A stretch of 64,000 bases of DNA, from NCBI GenBank assembly GCA_017514235.1, contig JAFWKK010000078.1, positions 1 to 64,000 on the forward strand, given 5' to 3'. The translations under genes and the position numbers were made by a program. Under the pieces are notes generated by a model that searched no databases, had not been told where the DNA came from, and saw nothing but the letters and a program-made list of their open reading frames with translations. The stretch comes from Kiritimatiellia bacterium (GTDB taxonomy: Bacteria; Verrucomicrobiota; Kiritimatiellia; RFP12; UBA1067). This document shows, piece after piece, positions 1-8,748 of the stretch (its first letter is position 1; the number at the start of each line of letters is the position of its first letter).

Positions 1-348
1 ATGCACAGGGGAAAGTTGTTTCATCGGATGATTCAGCAAGCCGTGACAATGCGCCCTAAGTCAATAAAGGAGTTCTATGTCTCATCACCCAGAAAGGACG
101 GCCCGGAATGTTAGGCCCGTCAATCAGCCACCCAGTTATCATAAACTCATTCACGTCCGCAACAGCTATATAGACAGGTGACGTGTTGGACGCGATTCGG
201 AACGTCGCTGGCATTGTGGCAGTTGACTTCGGACTCAATCTTTGGGATAATGCTCCGGAGTGAAACTTCCTCAAGACCATAGAAATGCCATGAATGGAAC
301 GACAGGCGCCGCCGTACTGGCGGCGGGCATCGGGAAAGCAAGGAATCC
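1..348. other. Window edge, no supported complete gene
   Basis: This stretch is less G+C-rich than the rest of the window. A frame open at base 1 closes with TAG at 112-114 on the + strand (37 residues, ending KDGPEC). It could be the tail of a gene outside the window or chance. Another short + frame (about 193-273) reads DVLDAIRNVAGIVAVDFG, which is protein-like but has no start or recognisable family. Bases 336-345 hold a purine-rich stretch that serves as ribosome binding site for the next gene. I see no RNA gene or clear promoter. Confidence 0.3.
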
Positions 349-1161
349 GTGCTGCTGGAAATAGATAACCTGGACGTGTCCTTCCGGAACGAGGAAGGAG
401 ACGTGGTGCGCGCGGCGCGCGACGTAAGCCTGGCGCTCGACCGAGGCGAGGTCCTCGGCATCATAGGGGAGTCAGGCTCTGGGAAAAGCTCGGTCGCCAT
501 GTCGGTGCCGCGACTCCTGCCCAGCCCGCCGGCGTTCTGGCCCAAGGGCCGCATACTCCTTGACGGCTCCGACACGCTCTCCATGCCGCTGCGGGAGCTG
601 CGCGGCTTGCGCGGACGCAAGATCGGCGTGATCTTCCAGGATCCGATGGGTTCGCTTTCGCCTCTGCACCGCATCGCGGACCAGCTCGTGGAAACGGTGC
701 TGCTGCACGAGGACATCTCGCGGCAAACCGCCCGCGAACGTGCGCTCGACTGGCTCGGAAGGGTCGGCATACCGGACCCTGCGGTGCGCGCAAGGGCATA
801 CCCGCACGAGCTTTCCGGCGGAATGCAGCAGCGCGTGATGATCGCGATGGGACTGATGCTCGGACCGGACCTCCTCATCGCCGACGAGCCCACCACCGCG
901 CTCGACGTAACGATGCAGGCGCAGATACTTAAGCTCATGAAACGCCTGCACAGGGCAAATTCTGCGATACTGCTCATAACGCACGACCTCGGCGTCGTGT
1001 CGCAGATGGCGACGAAGCTCGCAGTCATGAAGGACGGAACGGTCATCGAGACGTCCGACGACCCAGCGTCATTCTTCGCCGGGCCATCCCACCCGTACTC
1101 CAAGGCACTCGTCGCAGAAGCGCGAAAGATGGAGCTGAAACGGGCTACTCACGGATCCTGA
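349..1161 (+). CDS. Peptide/nickel-type ABC transporter ATP-binding protein (DppD/OppD family)
   Basis: This 270-residue ATPase would power import of peptides or other solutes through an inner-membrane permease. It has every ABC signature: Walker A GESGSGKS at residues 40-47, Q-loop FQDPMGS near 105, signature LSGGMQQR near 154, Walker B LLIADEPT near 175, and H-loop THD near 211. The DppD/OppD subgroup is indicated by the long GKS to Q-loop spacing and the PSHPYSKAL motif near the C-terminus. At 270 residues it lacks most of the C-terminal oligopeptide extension of full DppD (about 325). Start is GTG with AAGCAAGGAA just upstream. No permease, binding protein or partner ATPase is visible; they may lie left of the window. 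The last 17 bases overlap the convergent phosphodiesterase gene. Confidence 0.85.
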   Translation: MLLEIDNLDVSFRNEEGDVVRAARDVSLALDRGEVLGIIGESGSGKSSVAMSVPRLLPSPPAFWPKGRILLDGSDTLSMPLRELRGLRGRKIGVIFQDPMGSLSPLHRIADQLVETVLLHEDISRQTARERALDWLGRVGIPDPAVRARAYPHELSGGMQQRVMIAMGLMLGPDLLIADEPTTALDVTMQAQILKLMKRLHRANSAILLITHDLGVVSQMATKLAVMKDGTVIETSDDPASFFAGPSHPYSKALVAEARKMELKRATHGS

Positions 1162-1918
1162 ACGCGGCTATGGACGACGCCTTGCCCGTCGTCGGATCGA
1201 ACTCTATGACCGCGCCTTCCATCGTGCACGGCCCGTCCGCCACCTCGAAGCGCGCCGGCATTCCGGTTACGAACTTCCGCATGACAGGCTTCAGGTCGCG
1301 CCCGATCGACGAGACGTAAGGTCCGGTCATGCCGAGGTCGGTTACATACGCCGTTCCCTTCGGCAGCAGCATAGCGTCCGACGTCTGCACATGCGTGTGC
1401 GTGCCGACAACGGCGGTGACGCGCCCGTCGAGATAATGGGCCATCGTGATCTTCTCGCTCGTGGCCTCGGCATGGAAGTCCACGAAGACCGGCACATCCT
1501 TGGGGATTTCGGCGAGAGTGCGGTCCATCGCCTTGAAGGGACAGTCCGCAGGGCTCATGAACACGCGCCCCTCGACGTTCACGACGGCGAAGCGGAACGT
1601 GGGCATCGTTACGATGCACCAGCCGCGGCCCGGGCATTCGGACGGAAAGTTCACCGGACGAACGAGGTTCTCGATGCCGCCGATCTGGCCGGCAAACTCC
1701 TTCTGCCCCCACGTGTGGTCACCCAGCGTGATGGCGTCGGCCCCGGCCTCGAAGATCTCCTGCGCGAGCGCGGCGGTGATGCCGCTGCCGGCAGCGCAGT
1801 TCTCGGCGTTCACGACCACAGCACCGACGCCATGCTCGGCGCGCGCCTTGGCAAGCTCGCGCTTCAGCATCCGCCGGCCAGGGTTGCCGACGACATCGCC
1901 TATCATCATAATCTTCAT
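1145..1918 (-). CDS. ymdB: YmdB-family metallophosphoesterase (TIGR00282 type)
   Basis: This 257-residue cytoplasmic dimetal phosphodiesterase belongs to the YmdB/MG_246/BB_0505 family; B. subtilis YmdB hydrolyses 2',3'-cyclic nucleotides and affects RNA turnover. Visible motifs are IGDVVGNPG at the N-terminus (metal Asp), VNAENCAAGSG, LGDHTWGQKE, VDFHAEATSEK, GTHTHVQTSD and YVTDLGMTGP. These cover the conserved metal and active-site blocks in the usual order, and the length is normal. The frame is open further upstream, but MKIMMIGD is chosen because the family begins there and its ATG overlaps the upstream stop as ATGA, implying translational coupling. It is the last gene of the minus-strand housekeeping run. 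Confidence 0.9.
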   Translation of the reverse strand: MKIMMIGDVVGNPGRRMLKRELAKARAEHGVGAVVVNAENCAAGSGITAALAQEIFEAGADAITLGDHTWGQKEFAGQIGGIENLVRPVNFPSECPGRGWCIVTMPTFRFAVVNVEGRVFMSPADCPFKAMDRTLAEIPKDVPVFVDFHAEATSEKITMAHYLDGRVTAVVGTHTHVQTSDAMLLPKGTAYVTDLGMTGPYVSSIGRDLKPVMRKFVTGMPARFEVADGPCTMEGAVIEFDPTTGKASSIAAFRIRE

Positions 1919-2640
1919 TTGCGCTCCCTCAGCCATTTCGCCGCCGCCTCGTCGCCTCTGGCGGCGCGCCCGCGCATTCCCCAGAAGAGGGAAAGCTCCA
2001 TGTCCTTCTTCACTCCGTGCCCAAACTGGTACATCGCCGAGAGATTGTCCATCGCCTCCGGGTGCCCGGCCTCGGCGGCGGACCGATAGCATTGGAAGGC
2101 CATCTCCATGTCCTGCTTGCAGCCCAGTCCCTGCAGGTAGCAGGCGCCGAGGTTGACGAATCCGTTCGGGTCGCGCTGGGCCGCCGCCCTGCTGAAGTAG
2201 CCGTAGCTGCGCTCAAGCACCCGCTGGAGCTTGTTGGTGTCGATGGAGCCCCTGGCGTTCAGCGCCTCATGCGTGGCCAGCGACCCAAGGGCGTTTAGCG
2301 CCTGCACGTTGCCGCCATCAGCCGCACGGCGAAGCATCCGGAAGTCATTGGCCTCAAGCGACAGCAGGTACCACGCCAGCGGATTGTCCCTCTGCTCAGC
2401 AAGGGCCCTGATGCGGCCACGGGACGCGGCAAGGTACCGGGCGGCGAGCGCCTTATCGTCCGTCGTCACCCCAATCACGAACTGCTGGAGAGGACGTCCC
2501 GCTGCGGCATCTCGCTCGACCATCTTCCTGGCAGCCGCGAACGTCTTTGCCCCGGAGGCCGACGGCGAGTTGAGCACCGTCGCCACAGCGTCTGCGGACG
2601 TCATCGCGAAGAGCAGCGAAATGGAGGCGAGAATCGTCAT
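1915..2640 (-). CDS. Exported Sel1-repeat protein
   Basis: A 241-residue protein with a short N-terminal signal peptide (MTILASISLLFAMTSADA). The C-terminal half contains Sel1-like (TPR-related) helical repeats, such as NLGACYLQGLGCKQDMEMAFQCYRSAAEAG and NLSAMYQFGHGVKKDMELS in adjacent positions. Sel1 repeats are protein-interaction scaffolds; no enzymatic motif is seen. It is coupled by ATGA overlaps to the methyltransferase-like gene upstream and ymdB downstream. It probably acts in the periplasm, but the partner is unknown. Confidence 0.75.
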   Translation of the reverse strand: MTILASISLLFAMTSADAVATVLNSPSASGAKTFAAARKMVERDAAAGRPLQQFVIGVTTDDKALAARYLAASRGRIRALAEQRDNPLAWYLLSLEANDFRMLRRAADGGNVQALNALGSLATHEALNARGSIDTNKLQRVLERSYGYFSRAAAQRDPNGFVNLGACYLQGLGCKQDMEMAFQCYRSAAEAGHPEAMDNLSAMYQFGHGVKKDMELSLFWGMRGRAARGDEAAAKWLRERK

Positions 2641-3068
2641 GCGTAGGGACGGAACCGGTTGTTTAGCGTCCGCCAGTTCTTCTTAAGGGCGCATATCGAA
2701 AGCGTGCGGCCGCCGAAGCCGAAGCGCCACCAGGCCGGACGCTCCACCTCGACGATGTTGAAGCCGTCGCGCACCATCGAATAGATTTCGGGGAGGGCGA
2801 GGCCCTCCTGCTTGTTCGTCCGCTGCGGGACGGTGAAGAAGAGCCGGCCCTCCGGCTTCAGCACACGGTGGGCCTCCCGCACCGAGGCGCGCGAGACCGC
2901 GCCGCCATCCATGATGACTACTTCGAACTGCTCGTCCTCGAACGGGAATTCGGTTAGGTTCCCTATCGCCCGCCACGCACGGCCGCGGAGACGCGCGTAG
3001 CGCGGGGGCAGCCCGTCTTCGGGGAAACCGACCTCCAGGCTGGTGCGTACGTCCTTCAGTTCAGGCAT
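2637..3068 (-). CDS. Small SAM methyltransferase-like protein
   Basis: 143 residues resembling the C-terminal half of a class I SAM-dependent methyltransferase. The strand-4 block FEVVIMDGG and post-motif EAHRVLKPEGRLFFTVP are clear. The glycine-rich SAM-binding motif I (GxGxG) that should lie upstream is absent, so this is either a minimal or reduced family member or a structural homologue without activity. The start at 3068 lies 13 bases inside the end of hisS, and the end overlaps the Sel1 gene as ATGA, so it is cotranscribed. The substrate cannot be told. Confidence 0.6.
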   Translation of the reverse strand: MPELKDVRTSLEVGFPEDGLPPRYARLRGRAWRAIGNLTEFPFEDEQFEVVIMDGGAVSRASVREAHRVLKPEGRLFFTVPQRTNKQEGLALPEIYSMVRDGFNIVEVERPAWWRFGFGGRTLSICALKKNWRTLNNRFRPYA

Positions 3069-4288
3069 ACCTCCGTCTCCGTTCGCGTATCAAGGTCCTT
3101 CATCCTGGCGGCGCCACGCGCGACATCGTCCGGCCCAAGGAACACCGCCTTCGCCGCGCCGCTTTCCGAAGCATGCGCGAAAAACTTCTTGGGCTTCATG
3201 CTCCTGAGCGAAAGATCGGCCCTTTCGCCGCTGCGCCTGAGGCGCGTCGCGAGGGCGAGTACGGCGTCGCGCTGTTCCGAGAACATGAAGCCGACTGCGA
3301 CGCCGGCGCGCGCCTTTGCGGCGTCAGCTCCAAGGCGAGCCTTCAGCAGCTCGGTCACCACGACGTCGCCGAAGCCGAGGCCTACGGCAGTCGCAGGCTC
3401 TCCGCCGATGGTGGTCAGCAGGTTGTCGTACCGCCCGCCGCCGAAGATCGCGCGGAACTCGCCAGCCGTGTCGAAGCACTCGAAGACGATGCCGGTGTAG
3501 TAGGCGAGACCACGTATCACCGAGATGTCGAACTGTAGCACGTCGGCGAAACCGGCGACCTCCGCAAGGCGGAAAAGCTCCACGAGCTCCGGGCAACCGG
3601 AGCAGTCGCGTGTGTCCATCACGGCGAAGGCCGCCTGCGTCTCCGCATCCGAGAGACCGCCGTCGCGGAGCATCGCTGCGATCTCGGAGTCCGGCATCTT
3701 GCCGCGCTTGTCCAGCGCGAGGAAGACCTGCGCATGGCGCTCTGGCGCGATGCCGCTCCCGGCAAGCAGCTCGCCGAGGAAGCGGCGCGACGATACGCGC
3801 ACGCGGAAGTCGCTGTCGGAAAGGCCCATGCGCCTGAGGGCGTCCACGGCCGCGCCAATCACCTCCGCCTCGGCAAGGATAGACTCCTCGCCGATGATGT
3901 CCACATTCCACTGGTAGTGCTCGCGCTTGCGGCCTTTCGTCATGCGCTCGTAGCGGAAGCACTGGGCGATCGTCGTCCACTTCAACGGGAATGGAAGCTC
4001 CTTCTGGCGTTGCGCGACCATCCTGGCAAGCGTAGGCGTCATCTCCGCCCGAAGCGCAAGGTGTCGGTCGGACTTGTCGAAGAAATGGTATATCTGCTCT
4101 CCTACCTCTTCTCCAGCCTTGCGCGCCAGCAGCTCATAGCTCTCCACGACGCAGGCGTCGTAAGGCTCGAAACCAGCGGCGTCTGCCGCCGCACGAAACG
4201 CGCCGAACACCCGGTTGCGCCACGCCATGTCCGCCGGATAGAAGTCCCGCATGCCACGGGGTGCCTCGAAACTGATCTTGTCTGCCAT
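3056..4288 (-). CDS. hisS: Histidyl-tRNA synthetase
   Basis: A class II aminoacyl-tRNA synthetase of 410 residues that charges tRNA-His in the cytoplasm. It starts with FEAPRGMRDFYP, the family N-terminus. Motif 2 is FRYERMTKGRKREHYQ near residue 110, the histidine-specific block GLAYYTGIVFE lies near 260, FGGGRYDNLL follows, and motif 3 is the AVGLGFG region. The C-terminal anticodon-binding domain is recognisable (VGFMFSEQRDAVLALATRLR). A candidate promoter sits just upstream at 4316-4321, and GGGGCAGGGA precedes the ATG. Confidence 0.95.
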   Translation of the reverse strand: MADKISFEAPRGMRDFYPADMAWRNRVFGAFRAAADAAGFEPYDACVVESYELLARKAGEEVGEQIYHFFDKSDRHLALRAEMTPTLARMVAQRQKELPFPLKWTTIAQCFRYERMTKGRKREHYQWNVDIIGEESILAEAEVIGAAVDALRRMGLSDSDFRVRVSSRRFLGELLAGSGIAPERHAQVFLALDKRGKMPDSEIAAMLRDGGLSDAETQAAFAVMDTRDCSGCPELVELFRLAEVAGFADVLQFDISVIRGLAYYTGIVFECFDTAGEFRAIFGGGRYDNLLTTIGGEPATAVGLGFGDVVVTELLKARLGADAAKARAGVAVGFMFSEQRDAVLALATRLRRSGERADLSLRSMKPKKFFAHASESGAAKAVFLGPDDVARGAARMKDLDTRTETEVCLN

Positions 4289-4315
4289 GTGTCCCTGCCC
4301 CTCTGTCGGACATAT

Positions 4316-4321
4316 AGTATA
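4316..4321 (-). promoter_or_regulatory. Candidate hisS -10 (TGCTATACT)
   Basis: On the minus strand the sequence reads TTGCTATACT, an extended -10 (TG-N-TATACT) about 28 bases before the hisS ATG. It lies in the short gap behind the FkbH-like gene, so hisS could be read both from here and by readthrough. Confidence 0.45.
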
Positions 4322-4350
4322 GCAAAAATCTGCGAAAAGTGCGGCGAGCC

Positions 4351-5589
4351 CTACGGTTGCCCAATCGCTTCCCTAAAGTGGGTACGGCCGGCAGTGCCGG
4401 CTGCAAGGGCGCAGCGAAACTCGGCGAACGGCGCATTCTTCGCCGTCGGCGCGAAATCGATCTCAGGCGCATAGCCTAGCCGCTCCGACACATATGCATA
4501 GGCGAAGTGCTCAAGCGTGCGGCCCATCGCCCGGCAGCTCATCACGAAGTCGGTCAGGCGGCGCGTTGCCAGGTCGGCGACGACGTAGCAGACCAACCCC
4601 TGCTCGCCAAAGCGGTCGCCTGCACGGAAGACGAACACGCTCCGGTCAGGACGCGCAATGAGCGAGGCGAAGTCCTCGCGCGTACGTCGGATCGTCGTGG
4701 CGTTGAACTGGTTGGTCTTGCCTGCCATCTGGGCGAGGCGGTCAAGGTCAGCCTCCGAGGCAAGCGAGGGACGCACCCAGAGCGCCAGATCGTCGAGATA
4801 GTCGTCAGCAGTCGCAAACTGGCGCAGCGGAGGGCGCGGACGCGCATAGTCGGCGGCACGCAGACGGTCCTCGTCCGTCGTTCCCATGCCGGAGAAGAAA
4901 TATTCCCTAAGCCGACGAAGGAACTGCCGGGGCCGCGTCAGGTCGGCCGGGAACGGCGCCACAGCTACCTCCGGCAGGTGCGCCGCCATCTGGGCGCGCT
5001 CGAACGGATTGTCATCCACGAAGACCGCCGCATCAGGCGAAAGGTTCAGTTCGCGGCATGCGTCCAGCAGGTTCCCGGCCTTTGGCGCCCAGTTGACGCG
5101 GCAAACGGTGAACCAGTCGAGCTCGAACGGATCGTTCTTCGAGAGAAGCACAAGCGCCGCTCCGTCATCGCGCAGCTCCTTTAGCCCTTGCTGGAAATCG
5201 GCGTATGGCACAAGCGCGTCGCGTCCGTCCTCCGACAGTATTCCGCGCCACAGCGTGTTGTCCGCATCGACGGCGAGAATCTTCTTGGGCGCACGAAGGC
5301 GCTCCCACGCAAACTCATCCACGATGGCGCGGATTCCATCGAGCGAGTACGGGCAGCCGGACAGCTTGGCGAGGCGCGGGTCGAAGAAACCGGGAACTTC
5401 GCCGGAGAGGACGGCGTCATGAGCCGTCACGTCATAGACGAAGTCGGGACGGAACTCGTCGAGCGGCGGCGAGTCGGGGCCATGGACATCGTAGCCGGCC
5501 TCGCGGAAATACGGCGCAATCAGCTCAAGGGCCACGTTGCCCGTGAGGGCGACGCGGATTCGCGGCGAATCCTGGGTCAGCCGTTCCAC
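4351..5589 (-). CDS. FkbH-like HAD-IIIC phosphatase/acyl-transferase family protein
   Basis: The HAD nucleophile motif is VDADNTLW (DxDxT-like), followed by LLSKND and FVDDNPFER. These are the hallmarks of FkbH/HAD-superfamily subfamily IIIC, which in glyceryl-ACP biosynthesis loads a three-carbon unit from 1,3-bisphosphoglycerate. The C-terminal half (GKTNQFNATTIRR, later VMSCRAMGRTLE) is the GNAT-like domain normally found C-terminal in FkbH proteins. I chose the GTG at 5589 because GAGGAG lies 8 bases before it; an ATG at 5631 would lie 55 bases inside dnaG. No acyl carrier protein or polyketide gene is adjacent, so the usual partner is missing and the role here is unclear. Confidence 0.75.
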   Translation of the reverse strand: MERLTQDSPRIRVALTGNVALELIAPYFREAGYDVHGPDSPPLDEFRPDFVYDVTAHDAVLSGEVPGFFDPRLAKLSGCPYSLDGIRAIVDEFAWERLRAPKKILAVDADNTLWRGILSEDGRDALVPYADFQQGLKELRDDGAALVLLSKNDPFELDWFTVCRVNWAPKAGNLLDACRELNLSPDAAVFVDDNPFERAQMAAHLPEVAVAPFPADLTRPRQFLRRLREYFFSGMGTTDEDRLRAADYARPRPPLRQFATADDYLDDLALWVRPSLASEADLDRLAQMAGKTNQFNATTIRRTREDFASLIARPDRSVFVFRAGDRFGEQGLVCYVVADLATRRLTDFVMSCRAMGRTLEHFAYAYVSERLGYAPEIDFAPTAKNAPFAEFRCALAAGTAGRTHFREAIGQP

Positions 5590-7478
5590 TGGCGAAGCTC
5601 CTCGTGAATCATGTCCTTGACGGAATGCCACTTTACGGCGGCAAGGCGCTTCGCCGCGACGGAAAGCCGCAACCGCTCCATTTCCGAAGCCGTGTCGCCG
5701 GTGGCCGGCAAGCCTCCGCGACGGCGGAGAAGCGAGGCGATCCAGAGCGAGCGGATGAAGTTCTTCAGGTTGTCGACGGCGCTCAGTTCGCTTGCCTGGG
5801 CCTTGCCACCCTCAAGGAGAATCCTGTCGAACCACGTGCGCTCGCGAGCGGAAAGTCCGTCGGCCAACGCCCGAAGATGGTCTGCCCCGTCGGAGACTCC
5901 CGCCCGCCAAGCCGAGACGAAGCGCACTATAAAATCGGAGACAAACACGGGTGGCGGAAGGAACTCGCCGACCATGCCGTCCAGCGTCTTGTCCTGCTCG
6001 TTCTCCAGGAGGAAGGCACAGAACGCCATTTCGCCAGGCGGCGGAGCGGCGACGGCAGCGTCCTCCCCGACAATCGGCACGGGAGGCTCCTCCTGAAGTT
6101 CCGTATCGCCATGCATGTCCGCCGGTTCCTGCGGCTGTTGCGTACGGCGTTTCTGGGCCGCCGCATTATTCTCAAGCGTCTTTTCAAGCTCCGAATTGAG
6201 CGCGGCGGCGGGCAAACCAGTCAGGCGGGAGGCCTCGGCAAGCATGCCTGCGCGAAGGACTGCGTTCGGGCATGATGCAACTGTGTCGAGCAGTTCGCGG
6301 CAGATGCGGCCGACGGCATCGACAGACGTCGGATCGCGCTCGGCGGAGCGGGCCGTGCGCACCTGAAAGGACATTATGGACTCCGCGTCGTCGAGCATGG
6401 CGCGAAACTCCTCGGCCGGATGCGCCCGGAGGAATGAGTCAGGGTCGTCGCCGCCCGGCAGCGACACGACGCGCACCGGCAGCCCGGCGGCCAGGCAAAG
6501 GCGTGCGGACCTGACGGTGGCCTTGTGCCCGGCGGCATCATCGTCGTAGACGAGCGCAACCTGCTCGGCCAGGCGGGAGATCATTCGGACGTGCTCTTCG
6601 GTGAATGCCGTGCCCTGACCGGCAACGGCGTTGGGGAAGCCGCTCGTCTGGAGTCGTATGCAGTCGATCTGCCCCTCGCACACTATCACCTCGTGATGCG
6701 GAGCCTTGCCGATCGCACGCGCGGCAGTATCGAATCCGTAGAGGACGTTCGACTTCCTGAAGATGGGGGTCTCGGGGGAGTTGACGTACTTGCCGGAGTT
6801 CTTCGAGGCGACGAGCTGGCGTCCGGAGAAGCCGACGACGCGTCCCTGCCTGTCGCGGATCGTGAACATCAGGCGTCCGCCGAAGCGGTGGTAGCCATAG
6901 TCACCGGGACGCGTAGGCGCGCGCATGACGCCTGCCTCCTCCAGCTCCGCCGGGGAGTAGCGGTACTTTTCAGCCCATTTCAGCATCGTGGCGGCGCCGT
7001 TCGGCGCATAGCCAATCAGGTAGTCGGCCTGAATCTTCTCGCCAAGGTCGCGTCCACGCAGGTACTCGCGGGCGGCCTCGCCCTCCTTGGCGCGAAGGAG
7101 ACAGCGGTGGTAGAACTGGGCGAGCTCAGCCATCAACGCATACAGCCGGGCGCGGCGCCCGGCCGCCGGGTCTTCGCGTGACTCCAGCTTGACGCCGCAC
7201 TGGTCAGCCAGTTTTTTCACGGCCTCCACGAAAGTGAGGCCTTCCATCTTCTGGACGAACTTTATCGCGTCACCGCTCTCGCCGCAGCCGAAGCAGTGGT
7301 AGAAGCCCCTTGACTCGTTGATGCTGAAGCTGGGGGTCTTCTCGTGGTGGAACGGGCAGCACGCCTTCTTGGAGGAGCCTGCAGACTTGACCTGCACGCC
7401 GTAGGAGGCTATCAGGTCGGCGAGGTCGATTCGCGCCTTGATCTCATCGATGGCCGATTCTGTGATTCCGCCCGCCAT
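5577..7478 (-). CDS. dnaG: DNA primase
   Basis: 633 residues, normal for bacterial primase, which makes RNA primers at the replication fork. The N-terminal CHC2 zinc finger has its ligands at about C41, H44, C62 and C65 (CCPFHHEKTPSF and YHCFGCGESGD). The RNA polymerase core follows, with motif FSGRQ, the TOPRIM block VIVCEGQIDCI near 265, and VYDDDAAGH near 310 for Mg binding. The C-terminal helicase-binding region is acidic and divergent, as usual. Its 3' end overlaps the start of the FkbH-like gene, and lspA ends 15 bases before its start. Confidence 0.96.
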   Translation of the reverse strand: MAGGITESAIDEIKARIDLADLIASYGVQVKSAGSSKKACCPFHHEKTPSFSINESRGFYHCFGCGESGDAIKFVQKMEGLTFVEAVKKLADQCGVKLESREDPAAGRRARLYALMAELAQFYHRCLLRAKEGEAAREYLRGRDLGEKIQADYLIGYAPNGAATMLKWAEKYRYSPAELEEAGVMRAPTRPGDYGYHRFGGRLMFTIRDRQGRVVGFSGRQLVASKNSGKYVNSPETPIFRKSNVLYGFDTAARAIGKAPHHEVIVCEGQIDCIRLQTSGFPNAVAGQGTAFTEEHVRMISRLAEQVALVYDDDAAGHKATVRSARLCLAAGLPVRVVSLPGGDDPDSFLRAHPAEEFRAMLDDAESIMSFQVRTARSAERDPTSVDAVGRICRELLDTVASCPNAVLRAGMLAEASRLTGLPAAALNSELEKTLENNAAAQKRRTQQPQEPADMHGDTELQEEPPVPIVGEDAAVAAPPPGEMAFCAFLLENEQDKTLDGMVGEFLPPPVFVSDFIVRFVSAWRAGVSDGADHLRALADGLSARERTWFDRILLEGGKAQASELSAVDNLKNFIRSLWIASLLRRRGGLPATGDTASEMERLRLSVAAKRLAAVKWHSVKDMIHEELRQWNG

Positions 7479-7493
7479 GCGCCCTCCGCGCCG

Positions 7494-7982
7494 TCAGGCG
7501 CCTTGCTTCCTGCCAGGCGCCATGAACGACGAAAGGATCAACAACCCGACGGACACGCATATCAGCGAGTCGGCGACGTTGAAGCAGGGGAAGTGGTGCG
7601 GTCCCCAGTGGAAGTCGAACATGTCCACCACGTAACCGCGGAAGACCCGGTCGATCAGGTTGCCGACGATGCCGGCGAAAAGCAGCGGTTCGGCGACTGC
7701 GGCAAGACGTCCGGGCCCGAAGAACGAGCGCCGCTTCCAGACAAGCAGGGCGAGCGCGGCGGCGCCGAACGCAGCAAGCGGCCACACGCTTCCCTGAAAC
7801 ATGCCCCAGGCGCAGCCACGGTTCTCGACATAGGCCAGGTTGAACAGGCCGGGAATCACGCAAACCACACGCGGACCGGACTCCGCTGCCGGCCCAAGCA
7901 ACCCGCATGCGAGCTCCTTCACGACCGCGTCCGCCAGAACGAGGTTCAGGACGACCGCGACCGTGATGAGCAGCCGCTTCAC
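7494..7982 (-). CDS. lspA: Lipoprotein signal peptidase (signal peptidase II)
   Basis: A 162-residue four-helix inner-membrane aspartyl protease that removes signal peptides from lipoproteins. Conserved blocks are NLAYVENRGCAWGMF, GNLIDRVFRGYVVDMFDF (first catalytic Asp) and FNVADSLICVSVG (second catalytic Asp). The start is the GTG at 7982, which overlaps the stop of the upstream dksA-like gene as GTGA. The family N-terminus (hydrophobic helix LLITVAVVLNLVLADAVVK) begins right there. It fits the exported lipoproteins encoded elsewhere in this window. Confidence 0.93.
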   Translation of the reverse strand: MKRLLITVAVVLNLVLADAVVKELACGLLGPAAESGPRVVCVIPGLFNLAYVENRGCAWGMFQGSVWPLAAFGAAALALLVWKRRSFFGPGRLAAVAEPLLFAGIVGNLIDRVFRGYVVDMFDFHWGPHHFPCFNVADSLICVSVGLLILSSFMAPGRKQGA

Positions 7983-8734
7983 TTCGTCGTGCGCTCCATC
8001 TCGCGCTGACACTCCATGCAGGTCAGCACGAACGGCTGGTTCAGGAGCCGCGGCTTGCGGATCAGCTGGCCGCAAACGGTGCATACGCCGTACGTGCCGT
8101 CGTCTATGCGGTGAAGCGCCTCGTCGATCTGCTGGATGGTGCGGTTGATGTTGCCCATCTGGCCGAGCGCCTGAAGGCGAAGCGTCTGGTTGGTGCCGTC
8201 TCCGCCGTCGGCCTCGTGGTCCTCGGACTCGTTGAACCCTGTCGCCCGCATCGCGTCGACGCCGCTCGTGGCGCGCGTGCGCGCCTCAAGGAGACGGCGG
8301 CGGAAATCGCGCAGGTCGACGGCGGAAAACTGCACGGTTTCCTTGCCCTGGGCGCGCGTCGTCGGGCGCCGCGAAAGGCGGACCGCCTGGTTCTCCAGCT
8401 CGTCGGCCTTTGCGCTCTGCGCGGCCGAACGCTTCATCTCGGCGGCGATGGACGCCGCGAACGCGACCGCCTTCTCGGTGTCGATCGGCTCGAAATCCTC
8501 CTCCTGCGGTTTCATCGCGGAGGCCGGGACCTTCCGGATTATGCGCGGCGGCACGCGCTTGACCGCAGGCTCGGCAGACTCGGCCTTGGCGGGCGGAGCC
8601 TTGGCCGCCGGTTTCTTCGCTGCAGGCTTCTTCGCCGCCGGCTTTTTTGCCAGAGCCGCCATCTTCGCAACCGGCTTCTTCGCGGCAGGCTTCTTCGTAA
8701 CGTTCTTCTTGGCAGCAGTCTTTTTCGTGGACAT
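7979..8734 (-). CDS. DksA/TraR zinc-finger protein with a histone H1-like Lys/Ala-rich tail
   Basis: 251 residues. The C-terminal 110 or so are a DksA/TraR module: a helical hairpin, then RIDDGTYGVCTVCG and a second Cys pair (TCMEC), forming a four-Cys zinc finger. Such proteins enter the RNA polymerase secondary channel. The N-terminal 70 residues are repeats of AKKPAAKKP type, resembling histone H1 tails and able to bind DNA; this is unusual length for DksA (about 150). The start at 8734 is chosen because AAAGGGGG lies 7 bases upstream of its ATG. It sits 14 bases behind the GreA-fusion gene and overlaps lspA, so two secondary-channel factors are cotranscribed. Confidence 0.85.
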   Translation of the reverse strand: MSTKKTAAKKNVTKKPAAKKPVAKMAALAKKPAAKKPAAKKPAAKAPPAKAESAEPAVKRVPPRIIRKVPASAMKPQEEDFEPIDTEKAVAFAASIAAEMKRSAAQSAKADELENQAVRLSRRPTTRAQGKETVQFSAVDLRDFRRRLLEARTRATSGVDAMRATGFNESEDHEADGGDGTNQTLRLQALGQMGNINRTIQQIDEALHRIDDGTYGVCTVCGQLIRKPRLLNQPFVLTCMECQREMERTTK

Positions 8735-8748
8735 GGCCGTTCCCCCTT

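Noticed and set aside
147-1103. Minus-strand frame opposite the ABC ATPase
   Set aside because: Ser/Arg-rich antisense shadow of a clear ABC protein; no family signal.
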